Positions 1 through 6,481 of a stretch of DNA of 6,785 nt are shown here, piece after piece; the stretch's first letter is position 1, and each line of letters begins with the position of its first letter. Under the pieces are notes generated by a model. That model searched no databases, was not told the origin of the DNA, and saw only the letters and a list, made by a program, of their open reading frames with translations. This DNA is from an uncultured Lachnospiraceae bacterium (GTDB taxonomy: Bacteria; Bacillota_A; Clostridia; Lachnospirales; Lachnospiraceae), in the NCBI GenBank assembly GCA_910587495.1, contig CAJUMT010000130.1, positions 3,115 to 9,899 of the forward strand, written 5' to 3'. The position numbers were made by a program, and so were the translations under genes.

Positions 1-1000
1 GCCGCTTCTGGATTTTTCTGCAAATATCAATCCTTGCGGGATGCCTGCCAGCGTGAAACAAGCAGTGACGGACGCGCTTTTGGATGCGGTGCATTATCCG
101 GATCCCCTGTGCAGAAAGCTTAAAAAAGCGCTGGCAGAAACCTATGGATTGTCGGAAGATGTATTTATCTGCGGTAACGGCGGGGCGGATCTTATTTATC
201 GCCTGGTTTATGCGCTGCGTCCCATGAGAGCGCTTCTTACAGCGCCTACGTTTGCGGAGTATGAGGAAGCTTTACGGCAGACTGGTACGGAATGTATTTT
301 CTATAGGCTTTTGGAGGATATGAAAGTCCATTATGATATTCTGGAACAGATGGATGCGTCGGTGGATGTGATGTTTCTCTGCAATCCCAATAATCCCACA
401 GGGCTTTTCATTGATCAGGAACTTTTGCTCCAAATCCTTGGAAAAGCGAAGCGGCAGGGAATTTTACTTGTGTTGGACGAGTGTTTTCTGGACTTTACCG
501 GACAGGAAGAACGGTCGCTTGTTTCTTATATAAAAGACACGGGCACTTTATTTATTCTGAAATCTTTTACCAAAATGTATGCCATGCCGGGTATCCGGCT
601 GGGGTATGGCATTTGCAGCGACAGGGAGTTTTTGAACCGCATGGAAGCTGCCGGACAGTGCTGGGGCGTCAGCGTCCTGGCTTCCGCTGCCGGGATTGCC
701 GCCCTTAAAGAGAGGGAGTATAAACAAAGGGCAATCCGCCTGGTAAGAGAAGAAAGGGATTATTTAAAAGACAGGCTGGAGGCTGCCGGCATGCAGGTGT
801 GGGATTCTCAGGCAGATTATCTGTTTTTCCGGGCTCCGGGGATATTGGATTTGTATAAGCGTCTGCTTCCCTATGGCATCCTGATCAGGCGGTGTGATAA
901 TTATCGGGGGCTTGGACCGGAATACTACAGAATCGCGGTAAAAGATCATAAGTCCAATGAAAGACTTATAAAAGCCGTGGAAGAAACGATAAAACTCTGA
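1..1000 (+). CDS. cobD: Threonine-phosphate decarboxylase CobD, 5'-truncated by the window edge
   Basis: PLP-dependent fold-type I aminotransferase-family enzyme that decarboxylates L-threonine O-3-phosphate to (R)-1-amino-2-propanol O-2-phosphate, the linker CbiB attaches to adenosylcobyric acid; cytosolic. The frame is open to the left edge from base 2. The 13 codons before the first ATG (base 41) read PLLDFSANINPCG, which matches the conserved CobD N-terminal motif (DFSANINP-G). That ATG is therefore internal, and the real start lies outside the window, probably a few tens of codons upstream. Other family signatures, in residues counted from base 41: CNPNNPTG (114-121), the PLP-contacting Asp in LDECF (146), and the Schiff-base Lys in SFTKMYAMPGIRLGYG (Lys178, codon 572-574). 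The C-terminal YYRIAVKDHKSN is also typical. HisC (histidinol-phosphate aminotransferase) is the nearest alternative, but the N-terminal motif and the cobalamin neighbours favour CobD. The stop is 16 bases before the likely cobQ start. Confidence 0.95.
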   Translation, partial: PLLDFSANINPCGMPASVKQAVTDALLDAVHYPDPLCRKLKKALAETYGLSEDVFICGNGGADLIYRLVYALRPMRALLTAPTFAEYEEALRQTGTECIFYRLLEDMKVHYDILEQMDASVDVMFLCNPNNPTGLFIDQELLLQILGKAKRQGILLVLDECFLDFTGQEERSLVSYIKDTGTLFILKSFTKMYAMPGIRLGYGICSDREFLNRMEAAGQCWGVSVLASAAGIAALKEREYKQRAIRLVREERDYLKDRLEAAGMQVWDSQADYLFFRAPGILDLYKRLLPYGILIRRCDNYRGLGPEYYRIAVKDHKSNERLIKAVEETIKL

Positions 1001-1004
1001 GTAA

Positions 1005-1010
1005 GAGGTG
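1005..1010 (+). promoter_or_regulatory. Ribosome binding site that decides the cobQ start
   Basis: GAGGTG lies in the gap after cobD, 6 bases before a TTG at 1017. The in-frame GTG at 1008 falls inside this purine motif and has no good Shine-Dalgarno sequence of its own at proper distance. The site therefore supports TTG 1017 as the start. An ATG at 1012 is out of frame. Confidence 0.7.
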
Positions 1011-1016
1011 AATGGA

Positions 1017-2513
1017 TTGGCGAAAGCGATTATGGTGCAGGGTACAATGTCAAATTCGGGAAAGAGTTTTCTGACAGCGGGACTTTGCAGAGTATTTATG
1101 CAGGACGGATATAAAACCGCTCCTTTTAAAGCGCAGAATATGGCGCTTAATTCTTATATTACAAAAGAAGGCCTGGAAATCGGGCGCGCCCAGGCTATGC
1201 AGGCGGAGGCGTGTAAAGTGGATCCTGTAGCAGACATGAATCCGATTCTTCTAAAGCCTGTCAGCCATGTAGGAAGTCAGGTGATCGTAAACGGAGAAGT
1301 CCGGGGTAATATGAAGGCCACGGAGTATTACCAGTATAAAAAAGAACTGGTTCCCGAAGTGCAGGCGGCTTATGAGCGTCTTAACAAAGCTTATGATATT
1401 ATCGTGATCGAAGGCGCGGGCAGTCCGGCGGAGATCAACTTAGGGGAGGACGGTTTTGTCAATATGGGCATGGCGAAGATGGCAGGAGCTCCGGTTCTTT
1501 TAGTGGGAGATATTGACAGGGGCGGCGTCTTTGCGGCTCTTTACGGAACCGTAAAACTTCTAAAAGAAGAGGAACAAAAAAGGATCAAAGGACTTGTGAT
1601 CAATAAGTTTCGGGGAGATATAAAAATCCTGGAGCCGGGACTTGGGATGATCGAAGACCGGGTCGGAATACCTGTTGTGGGCGTGGTTCCCATGGAACGG
1701 CTGGATATTGATGACGAGGACAGCCTGTCCGACCGGCTCGGTCAGGTACACAAAGGAGAAGGCGTGGATGTGGCAGTGATCCGCCTGCCGCATATTTCTA
1801 ATTTTACGGATTTTTCTGCCTTTTCGCGCATGGAAGGGGTATCTTTAAGGTATGTGGAAGAACCTGGCATGTTAGACGATCCGGATTTGATCCTGCTGCC
1901 AGGGACCAAAAATACTATGGATGACCTTACTTGGATGCGGGAATCGGGTATGGAGGCGCTTCTTCTTAAGCAGGCGGAAAAAAAGACCCCCATCATCGGT
2001 ATCTGCGGCGGCTTTCAGATGTTGGGAAGATCGCTTCATGATCCTTATCATGTGGAACATGGCGGTTTTATGCGGGGCATGGGACTTTTAGATACAAAAA
2101 CAGTATTTACGGAAGCGAAGACAAGGACGCAGATTCATGGAGTGGTGGAGCAGGGCGCGGGACTTTTTTCCGACTGGAAAGGAAAAGAAGTGTCAGGCTA
2201 TGAGATCCATATGGGCGTGTCTGAGAATCTGGGAGGCTGTAAGGCGCTGATCCGTCTGTCAGACGGGCGGACAGACGCGCTTTCCAATGAAGACGGAAGC
2301 GTGATGGGAAGCTATCTGCATGGACTGTTTGACACGGCAGGCTTTGCGGAAGCGATGATGCGAAGGAGGATGCGGGAGCTGGGGATGGACGATAAAGACT
2401 GGAAGTTCGACCTTAATGCGCATAAGGAAAGAGAGTATGATAAACTGGCGGATCTGGTAAGAAGATCCCTGGATATGAAAAAAATATATGAGATACTGGA
2501 GGCGGGAATCTGA
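1017..2513 (+). CDS. cobQ: Cobyric acid synthase (adenosylcobyrinate a,c-diamide amidase) CobQ/CbiP
   Basis: ATP- and glutamine-dependent enzyme that amidates four side chains (b, d, e, g) of adenosylcobyrinate a,c-diamide to give adenosylcobyric acid. The protein is 498 residues from the TTG start, close to the roughly 500 usual for the family. The N-terminal dethiobiotin synthetase-like ATPase domain has the P-loop GTMSNSGKS (residues 9-17), followed by the family segment FKAQNMALNSY, then IEGAGSPAEINL and GDIDRGGVFA. The C-terminal class I (Triad) glutaminase domain has the nucleophile Cys330 in GICGGFQMLG (codon 2004-2006) and His435 in GSYLHGLFD. The related CbiA (cobyrinate a,c-diamide synthase) is excluded by the CobQ-type N-terminus. 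TTG 1017 is preferred because it gives the family-like start MAKAIMVQGT and has a well-placed GAGGTG; GTG 1008 would add three residues. The stop codon overlaps the cbiC ATG by one base, suggesting translational coupling. Confidence 0.96.
   Translation: MAKAIMVQGTMSNSGKSFLTAGLCRVFMQDGYKTAPFKAQNMALNSYITKEGLEIGRAQAMQAEACKVDPVADMNPILLKPVSHVGSQVIVNGEVRGNMKATEYYQYKKELVPEVQAAYERLNKAYDIIVIEGAGSPAEINLGEDGFVNMGMAKMAGAPVLLVGDIDRGGVFAALYGTVKLLKEEEQKRIKGLVINKFRGDIKILEPGLGMIEDRVGIPVVGVVPMERLDIDDEDSLSDRLGQVHKGEGVDVAVIRLPHISNFTDFSAFSRMEGVSLRYVEEPGMLDDPDLILLPGTKNTMDDLTWMRESGMEALLLKQAEKKTPIIGICGGFQMLGRSLHDPYHVEHGGFMRGMGLLDTKTVFTEAKTRTQIHGVVEQGAGLFSDWKGKEVSGYEIHMGVSENLGGCKALIRLSDGRTDALSNEDGSVMGSYLHGLFDTAGFAEAMMRRRMRELGMDDKDWKFDLNAHKEREYDKLADLVRRSLDMKKIYEILEAGI
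2253..2277. repeat. Inverted repeat inside cobQ with two mutually exclusive hairpins
   Basis: CGTCTGTC (2253-2260) and GACAGACG (2270-2277) are perfect reverse complements separated by 9 bases. The left arm can instead pair within a tighter hairpin, CCGTCT (2252-2257) with AGACGG (2261-2266). It encodes RLSDGRTDA in the CobQ glutaminase domain, and the repetition may simply reflect repeated Arg/Asp/Thr codons. The pairing is visible; function is unknown. Confidence 0.35.
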
Positions 2514-3142
2514 TGCTGGACAAGATAGAGATTGTAAAGCCTATGGAGATTGAAAAAAGAAGCATGGAGATCATCACTGAGGAATTAAACGGGATGACAT
2601 GGCCGGAACCTCAGTTTTCGATTATCAAAAGATGTATTCATACGTCTGCGGATTTTGACTATGCGGACAATCTGTGTTTTTCTGAGGAGGCTGCCATGCT
2701 GGGAGTGAGGGCGCTTCGCCGCGGCGCGGTCATTGTGACCGATACAAAGATGGCCTGGTCGGGTATTAACAAGACAAAACTGGCGGAATACGGCGGGGAA
2801 GCATACTGTTATATGTCTGACGAAGATGTGGCCAGGGAAGCTAAGGAAAGAGAATGTACCCGGGCCGCCGTCTGCATGGAGCGCGGAGCCGCGCTGGACA
2901 AAGAGGTTATTTTCGCAGTCGGCAATGCGCCGACGGCGCTGATCCGTCTGTATGAGTTAATACAGGAAGGAAAGGTTCGCCCGGCGCTTATTATTGGTGC
3001 GCCGGTAGGATTTGTCAACGTGGTGGAAGCCAAAGAATTGATTATGACGGCAGGCGTACCCTATATCGTTCCGCGCGGACGTAAAGGAGGCAGCAATATC
3101 GCGGCGACGATCTGCAATGCGATGCTGTATGCAAATGTATAG
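2513..3142 (+). CDS. cbiC: Cobalt-precorrin-8 methylmutase CbiC
   Basis: Moves the methyl group from C-11 to C-12 of cobalt-precorrin-8, giving cobyrinate, the last rearrangement of the corrin ring. The product is 209 residues, the normal length for the CbiC/CobH family, and is complete. Signatures are the catalytic His43 in RCIHTSADFDY (the same position as the catalytic His of Pseudomonas denitrificans CobH), TDTKMAWSGIN (76-86), VGNAPTALIRL (136-146), IGAPVGFVNVVEAKE (161-175) and GRKGGSNIAATICNA (189-203). The ATG shares its A with the cobQ TGA stop, and GGAGG at 2498-2502, inside the cobQ end, serves as ribosome binding site with a 10-base spacer. The name follows the anaerobic route because cbiD and cbiG are in the same operon; the aerobic homologue is CobH. 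Confidence 0.97.
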   Translation: MLDKIEIVKPMEIEKRSMEIITEELNGMTWPEPQFSIIKRCIHTSADFDYADNLCFSEEAAMLGVRALRRGAVIVTDTKMAWSGINKTKLAEYGGEAYCYMSDEDVAREAKERECTRAAVCMERGAALDKEVIFAVGNAPTALIRLYELIQEGKVRPALIIGAPVGFVNVVEAKELIMTAGVPYIVPRGRKGGSNIAATICNAMLYANV

Positions 3143-3145
3143 AGA

Positions 3146-3159
3146 AAGCCTATAGGCTT
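3146..3159. repeat. Perfect 14-base palindrome after cbiC
   Basis: AAGCCTATAGGCTT equals its own reverse complement, and the flanking bases (A and A) do not extend the pairing. As RNA it could form a weak 5-bp hairpin with a 4-base loop. The sequence is what is seen; any role in mRNA processing, stability or protein binding is speculation. Roughly 0.4 perfect 14-base palindromes are expected by chance in a random sequence of this length, so only its position is suggestive. Confidence 0.45.
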
Positions 3160-3173
3160 AGAGCGTGTTATAT

Positions 3174-3180
3174 AAGGAGA
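3174..3180 (+). promoter_or_regulatory. Ribosome binding site that decides the cobT start (TTG)
   Basis: AAGGAGA, a strong Shine-Dalgarno sequence, stands 7 bases before TTG 3188. No in-frame ATG or GTG exists nearby that gives a family-like N-terminus. The GTG at 3181 is in another frame and directly abuts the site. This fixes TTG as the cobT initiator with good confidence. Confidence 0.8.
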
Positions 3181-3187
3181 GTGAACA

Positions 3188-4249
3188 TTGGAGAGACTTA
3201 ATAAGATTGTAAAAGGTATTAAACCTGTTGACCGGGATGTGATGGAAGAGGCCTGGAAGTGCTGGGATTCTTTGTGTAAGCCGCTACGGGGGCTGGGATG
3301 GCTGGAGGAGGTACTCGTGCAGATTGCGGGCATTTATGGGACGACGCATCCGCATCCGGATAAGCGGGCGGTGGTGATTATGGGCGCGGATAACGGCGTA
3401 GTGGAAGAAGGCGTGACCCAGACGGACAGTTCGGTGACCATTCAGGTGCTGGAAAATATGGGGGACAGGCTTTCTACGGCGTGCGTGATGTGCAGCCTGG
3501 CGAAGTGTGAGTTATTTCCTGTGAATATTGGTTCCCTGACGGACGGAAAACATCCGCGGATTTTGAATCGGGTGATCCGTCATGGTACAGGAAATATTGC
3601 CAAGGGACCGGCGATGACAAGGGACGAGTGCATACGGGCGGTTCTTGTGGGCGTAGATATAGTGAGAGAGCTGAAAGAGGCGGGTTATAATTTGATCGTA
3701 ACCGGAGAGATGGGGATTGGCAATACGACGACCAGCTCTGCCTGCGCGGCAGTTTTGTTTGATCAGAAAGTGGAAGACGTGACCGGACGGGGGGCGGGGC
3801 TTTCCACCGAGGGACTGGACCGTAAAATGCAGGCGATCAAGAAGGCAATCCATGTCAATCAGCCGGATAAAGAGGATGCGATTGACGTGATCTCAAAGAT
3901 CGGAGGACTGGACATCGCGGGGATGGTGGGCTGTTATCTGGGAGCCGCCTACTGTCGGATGCCGATTTTGATCGACGGATTTATCTCGGCGGTTGCCGCG
4001 TATCTGGCGGGCATGCTCTGTGAGACTGCCAAAGAATATATGATATGTACCCATTTTTCAGCTGAACCAGCTTCCCGGCTCGTGGTGGAACGTCTCGGTA
4101 TGAAAGCGCCTCTGCATGCGGACATGCATTTGGGAGAGGGGACCGGCGCCATTATGGGATTGTCCCTGATCGACCAGGCTTTGAACGTCTATTATCACCT
4201 GACTACCTGGGACGGAGGAAAAGTGGAGGCGTATACGCATCAGGTGTAG
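3188..4249 (+). CDS. cobT: Nicotinate-nucleotide:dimethylbenzimidazole phosphoribosyltransferase CobT
   Basis: Transfers phosphoribose from nicotinate mononucleotide to the lower-ligand base (5,6-dimethylbenzimidazole in the standard reaction) to give alpha-ribazole 5'-phosphate, which CobS joins to GDP-cobinamide. The protein is 353 residues, full length for the family. Visible signatures are IMGADNGVVEEGVTQ (64-78), GEMGIGNTTTSS (173-184) with Glu174, TGRGAGL (199-205), ILIDGFISAVAA (260-271) and HLGEGTGA (314-321). Glu317 aligns by number with the catalytic Glu317 of Salmonella CobT. The ADNGV segment has Asn where the Salmonella enzyme has His; I believe this is common in clostridial relatives, but that is recollection. 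The start is TTG, set by AAGGAGA at 3174-3180. cobU, cobS and cobC, its usual nucleotide-loop partners, are not in the window; it stands alone among ring-building genes. The base it activates cannot be read from the sequence. Confidence 0.96.
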   Translation: MERLNKIVKGIKPVDRDVMEEAWKCWDSLCKPLRGLGWLEEVLVQIAGIYGTTHPHPDKRAVVIMGADNGVVEEGVTQTDSSVTIQVLENMGDRLSTACVMCSLAKCELFPVNIGSLTDGKHPRILNRVIRHGTGNIAKGPAMTRDECIRAVLVGVDIVRELKEAGYNLIVTGEMGIGNTTTSSACAAVLFDQKVEDVTGRGAGLSTEGLDRKMQAIKKAIHVNQPDKEDAIDVISKIGGLDIAGMVGCYLGAAYCRMPILIDGFISAVAAYLAGMLCETAKEYMICTHFSAEPASRLVVERLGMKAPLHADMHLGEGTGAIMGLSLIDQALNVYYHLTTWDGGKVEAYTHQV

Positions 4250-4255
4250 GTACAT

Positions 4256-5431
4256 ATGGAACAATTCGTCTATAAGAATCATAAAAAATTAAGATATGGA
4301 CATACTACCGGTTCCTGTGCGGCGGCGGCGGCCAAAGCGGCGGCTTTTATGCTGTTATCAGGGAAAGAGAAAAAGTATGTGGATCTGATGACGCCAAAGC
4401 AGATCCTTTTGCATCTGGAAGTGTTGGATATTGTTAGAAGCGAAGAGTCTGTCAGCTGTGCGGTCAGAAAAGACGGCGGCGACGATCCGGATGTGACAAA
4501 CGGCGTTCTGGTATATGCAAAAGTGTCTTGCATAAAAGAAGAAAATATTGCGGACGAACACAGCCGCATTCAGATTGAAGGCGGCGCGGGCGTGGGCAGG
4601 GTCACGAAGCCGGGGCTTGAACAGCCTGTAGGGGCGGCGGCGATCAACAAAGTTCCGCGTCTTATGATCTGTGAGAATGTGCTGGAAGTCTGCGGTCAGT
4701 TTGATTACACCGGGAGTCTAAAGGTTGTCATTTCCATACCGGAGGGAGAAGCGCTGGCAGATAAGACATTCAATCCCAGGCTTGGTATCCTCGGCGGCAT
4801 CTCGGTTCTTGGCACCAGCGGTATCGTGGAACCTATGAGCGAGCAGGCGCTGATCGATACGATTCGTGTGGAGATTCGCCAGAAATTATCAAACGGAAAC
4901 GAATACCTTCTGATCGTACCGGGAAATTATGGTATTGATTTTCTGGAAACATACGGGCATGGGCTTACCTTGTATGACGCGGTAAAATGCAGCAATTTTA
5001 TAGGAGAAGCGCTGGACGCCGCTGCGGAGTTCGGCGCGAAGGGCGTGCTGCTTGTGGGGCATATCGGAAAATTTGTCAAGTTGGCGGGCGGTATTATGAA
5101 TACCCATTCCCATAATGCAGACGCCAGGATGGAGCTTTTAAGCGTCCATGCGGCGCTTCTGGAGGCGCCGGTATCCCTTCTTTCCCGTATGATGGAAAGC
5201 GTAACTACAGACGACGCTTTAAAATATCTGCAGGAAGCAGGCCTTATAGGGTCTGTAATGGAAAGGCTGCTGGATCGGATGGAATTTTATGTCAATCAAC
5301 GGGTGCAAAACAAGATGGAGTCCGGAATACTTACCTTTTCCAAGGTGTATGGTATCCTGGGACAGACTGCAAACGCACCGAAGCTGGCCGAAAAGATCGC
5401 TGGTCAAAACAGGCCGGGAGGGCAGGCATGA
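4256..5431 (+). CDS. cbiD: Cobalt-precorrin-5B (C1)-methyltransferase CbiD
   Basis: SAM-dependent methylation at C-1 of cobalt-precorrin-5B to give cobalt-precorrin-6A. CbiD is a marker of the anaerobic route and is unrelated to the canonical tetrapyrrole methylases. The product is 391 residues, within the family range. Conserved blocks in order: LRYGHTTGSCAAAAAKAAA (12-30), KDGGDDPDVTNG (72-83), GAGVGRVTKPGL (110-121), FNPRLGILGGISVLGTSGI (172-190) and HIGKFVKLAGGIMNTHS (269-285). The ATG follows the cobT stop by 6 bases. Ribosome binding site candidates are AGGTG at 4242-4246, inside the cobT end (9-base spacer), or AGGT at 4248-4251 (4-base spacer); both are weaker than at the neighbours, so coupling to cobT translation is likely. 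The 3' end overlaps cbiG by 4 bases (ATGA). The run of GCG codons near 4319-4345 encodes the conserved alanine stretch and is not a separate repeat. Confidence 0.97.
   Translation: MEQFVYKNHKKLRYGHTTGSCAAAAAKAAAFMLLSGKEKKYVDLMTPKQILLHLEVLDIVRSEESVSCAVRKDGGDDPDVTNGVLVYAKVSCIKEENIADEHSRIQIEGGAGVGRVTKPGLEQPVGAAAINKVPRLMICENVLEVCGQFDYTGSLKVVISIPEGEALADKTFNPRLGILGGISVLGTSGIVEPMSEQALIDTIRVEIRQKLSNGNEYLLIVPGNYGIDFLETYGHGLTLYDAVKCSNFIGEALDAAAEFGAKGVLLVGHIGKFVKLAGGIMNTHSHNADARMELLSVHAALLEAPVSLLSRMMESVTTDDALKYLQEAGLIGSVMERLLDRMEFYVNQRVQNKMESGILTFSKVYGILGQTANAPKLAEKIAGQNRPGGQA
5416..5421 (+). promoter_or_regulatory. Ribosome binding site of cbiG, inside the cbiD 3' end
   Basis: GGGAGG lies within the last codons of cbiD, 6 bases before the cbiG ATG at 5428. 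Together with the ATGA stop-start overlap it supports coupled translation of CbiD and CbiG, whose products act on consecutive intermediates. Confidence 0.75.
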
Positions 5432-6477
5432 AAACGAAGATTATCAGTTTTACAGATCATGGGGCGCTGTTGGCGAAAAAACTGACGGAGGCGTTTAAAG
5501 AGAAAAACATCCGGTGTGAAGCATATGTGAAAAAAAAGAATCCTGCACTTTCAGAGGATGTCCGGATGGTTACGGAACCATTAAAAGCATGGACGAAGAA
5601 GCAGTTTTCGGAAGCGGACGTACTGATTTTTATCGGAGCCGCCGGGATCGCGGTCAGAAGCATCGCTCCGTTTGTGCAGAGCAAAAAGACAGATCCGGCT
5701 GTCCTTGTGATGGATGAGCAGGGAAAATATGTGATCTCTTTGCTGTCCGGGCATATCGGGGGGGCCAATGCCATGACGCGCCTTGTGGCGGAGATCTTAG
5801 GTGCGGAACCGGTGATCACAACAGCTACGGATCTTAATGGAAAGTTTGCTGTTGATGCTTTTGCTGCCAGAAGGGATTTGCATATGGATTCTATGGAGTA
5901 TGCAAAAGAGATCGCGGCGGAACTGGTGGCAGGAAGGCATGTGGGGATGCGAAGCGCCTTCCCGGTCTTTGGTTCTGTGCCGGGAGAATTGGATCAGGAA
6001 AGGCAGTTTTCAGTGGGCTTTACGATAGATGTCAGAGAAAACACTCCTTTTTCCCATACGCTCCATTTGATTCCACGGATTGTCGTACTGGGGATCGGGT
6101 GTAAAAAGGATACGGATCGGACGCATCTGAAAGAGGCGGTGATGCGGACTTTGAAAAAGTATCATATATTTTCGGAAAGTGTATGCCGGATTGCGTCCAT
6201 TGATCTGAAAAAAGCGGAACCGGCGCTCCTTGCGCTGGCGGACGAACTGCATGTACCTTTTGAAACGTATACATCTGAGGAACTGATGCAGGTACGTTCA
6301 GAGCATGAATTTTCGGAATCGGATTTTGTAAAATCCGTTACGGGGGTTGGAAATGTCTGTGAGCGTGCAGCGTTAAAAGGCGCCGGGGCAAAGCGGCTGC
6401 TGATCCCGAAGACGGCCTGTGACGGTGTGACGGTGGCGGCTGCCGCTATGGATTATACGGTCTGTATGGAGGAATGA
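5428..6477 (+). CDS. cbiG: Cobalt-precorrin-5A hydrolase CbiG
   Basis: Opens the delta-lactone of cobalt-precorrin-5A and releases the C-20-derived two-carbon unit as acetaldehyde, giving cobalt-precorrin-5B; specific to the anaerobic pathway. The protein is 349 residues, with the three expected regions. The N-terminal CbiG domain (about 1-130) contains FIGAAGIAVRSIAPFVQSKK (68-87) and SLLSGHIGGANAMT (104-117). A middle domain covers about 131-215. The C-terminal CobE-like domain (about 217-345) starts with VVLGIGCKKDT (219-229) and carries SVTGVGNVCERAAL (303-316). It is a stand-alone CbiG, not one of the known fusions with CbiH. The start ATG overlaps the cbiD stop in an ATGA junction and has GGGAGG 6 bases upstream. 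cbiD, which encodes the next enzyme in the pathway, lies directly upstream. No frameshift or missing block is seen. Confidence 0.96.
   Translation: MKTKIISFTDHGALLAKKLTEAFKEKNIRCEAYVKKKNPALSEDVRMVTEPLKAWTKKQFSEADVLIFIGAAGIAVRSIAPFVQSKKTDPAVLVMDEQGKYVISLLSGHIGGANAMTRLVAEILGAEPVITTATDLNGKFAVDAFAARRDLHMDSMEYAKEIAAELVAGRHVGMRSAFPVFGSVPGELDQERQFSVGFTIDVRENTPFSHTLHLIPRIVVLGIGCKKDTDRTHLKEAVMRTLKKYHIFSESVCRIASIDLKKAEPALLALADELHVPFETYTSEELMQVRSEHEFSESDFVKSVTGVGNVCERAALKGAGAKRLLIPKTACDGVTVAAAAMDYTVCMEE
6320..6337. repeat. Short inverted repeat inside cbiG
   Basis: CGGATTTT (6320-6327) and AAAATCCG (6330-6337) are perfect reverse complements with two bases between, in practice a 7-bp stem with a TGTA loop. 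It lies in the codons for SDFVKS near the C-terminal domain's conserved SVTGVGN motif. No T-run follows, and translation passes through, so it is not a terminator. It may be chance. Confidence 0.35.
6468..6473 (+). promoter_or_regulatory. Ribosome binding site of cbiJ
   Basis: GGAGGA overlaps the last codons of cbiG and stands 8 bases before ATG 6482. It fixes the start of the truncated gene at the right edge. Confidence 0.75.
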
Positions 6478-6481
6478 AAAG

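Larger units (their letters stand above)
3143..3187. other. Only real intergenic gap in the window, cbiC-cobT
   Basis: This is a 45-base spacer in an otherwise nearly gap-free operon. It contains the perfect 14-base palindrome AAGCCTATAGGCTT at 3146-3159 (potential 5-bp stem with a TATA loop), which begins 4 bases after the cbiC stop, and the cobT ribosome binding site. There is no T-run after the palindrome, so it does not look like an intrinsic terminator. I see no convincing -35/-10 promoter pair, and the gap is far too short for a cobalamin riboswitch. Confidence 0.6.

Noticed and set aside
41..43. ATG 41 as the cobD start
   Set aside because: The in-frame upstream codons carry the conserved DFSANINP motif and there is no ribosome binding site suited to this ATG.
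3146..3159. Palindrome as an intrinsic terminator
   Set aside because: The stem is only about 5 bp and no T-run follows; the operon clearly continues with a good ribosome binding site and cobT.
3143..3187. Cobalamin riboswitch or internal promoter in the cbiC-cobT gap
   Set aside because: At 45 bases it is much shorter than a cobalamin aptamer, no B12-box-like sequence is apparent, and no convincing -35/-10 pair is seen.
3512..3853. 113-codon open frame on the minus strand opposite cobT
   Set aside because: It lies wholly over conserved CobT motifs on the other strand and has no recognisable product.
4319..4345. GCG-rich triplet run as a microsatellite
   Set aside because: It encodes the conserved alanine stretch of the CbiD N-terminal motif (TTGSCAAAAAKAAA), so protein constraint explains it.
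5457..5819. 120-codon open frame on the minus strand opposite cbiG
   Set aside because: It is the shadow of a conserved CbiG N-terminal domain; its translation is low in recognisable motifs.
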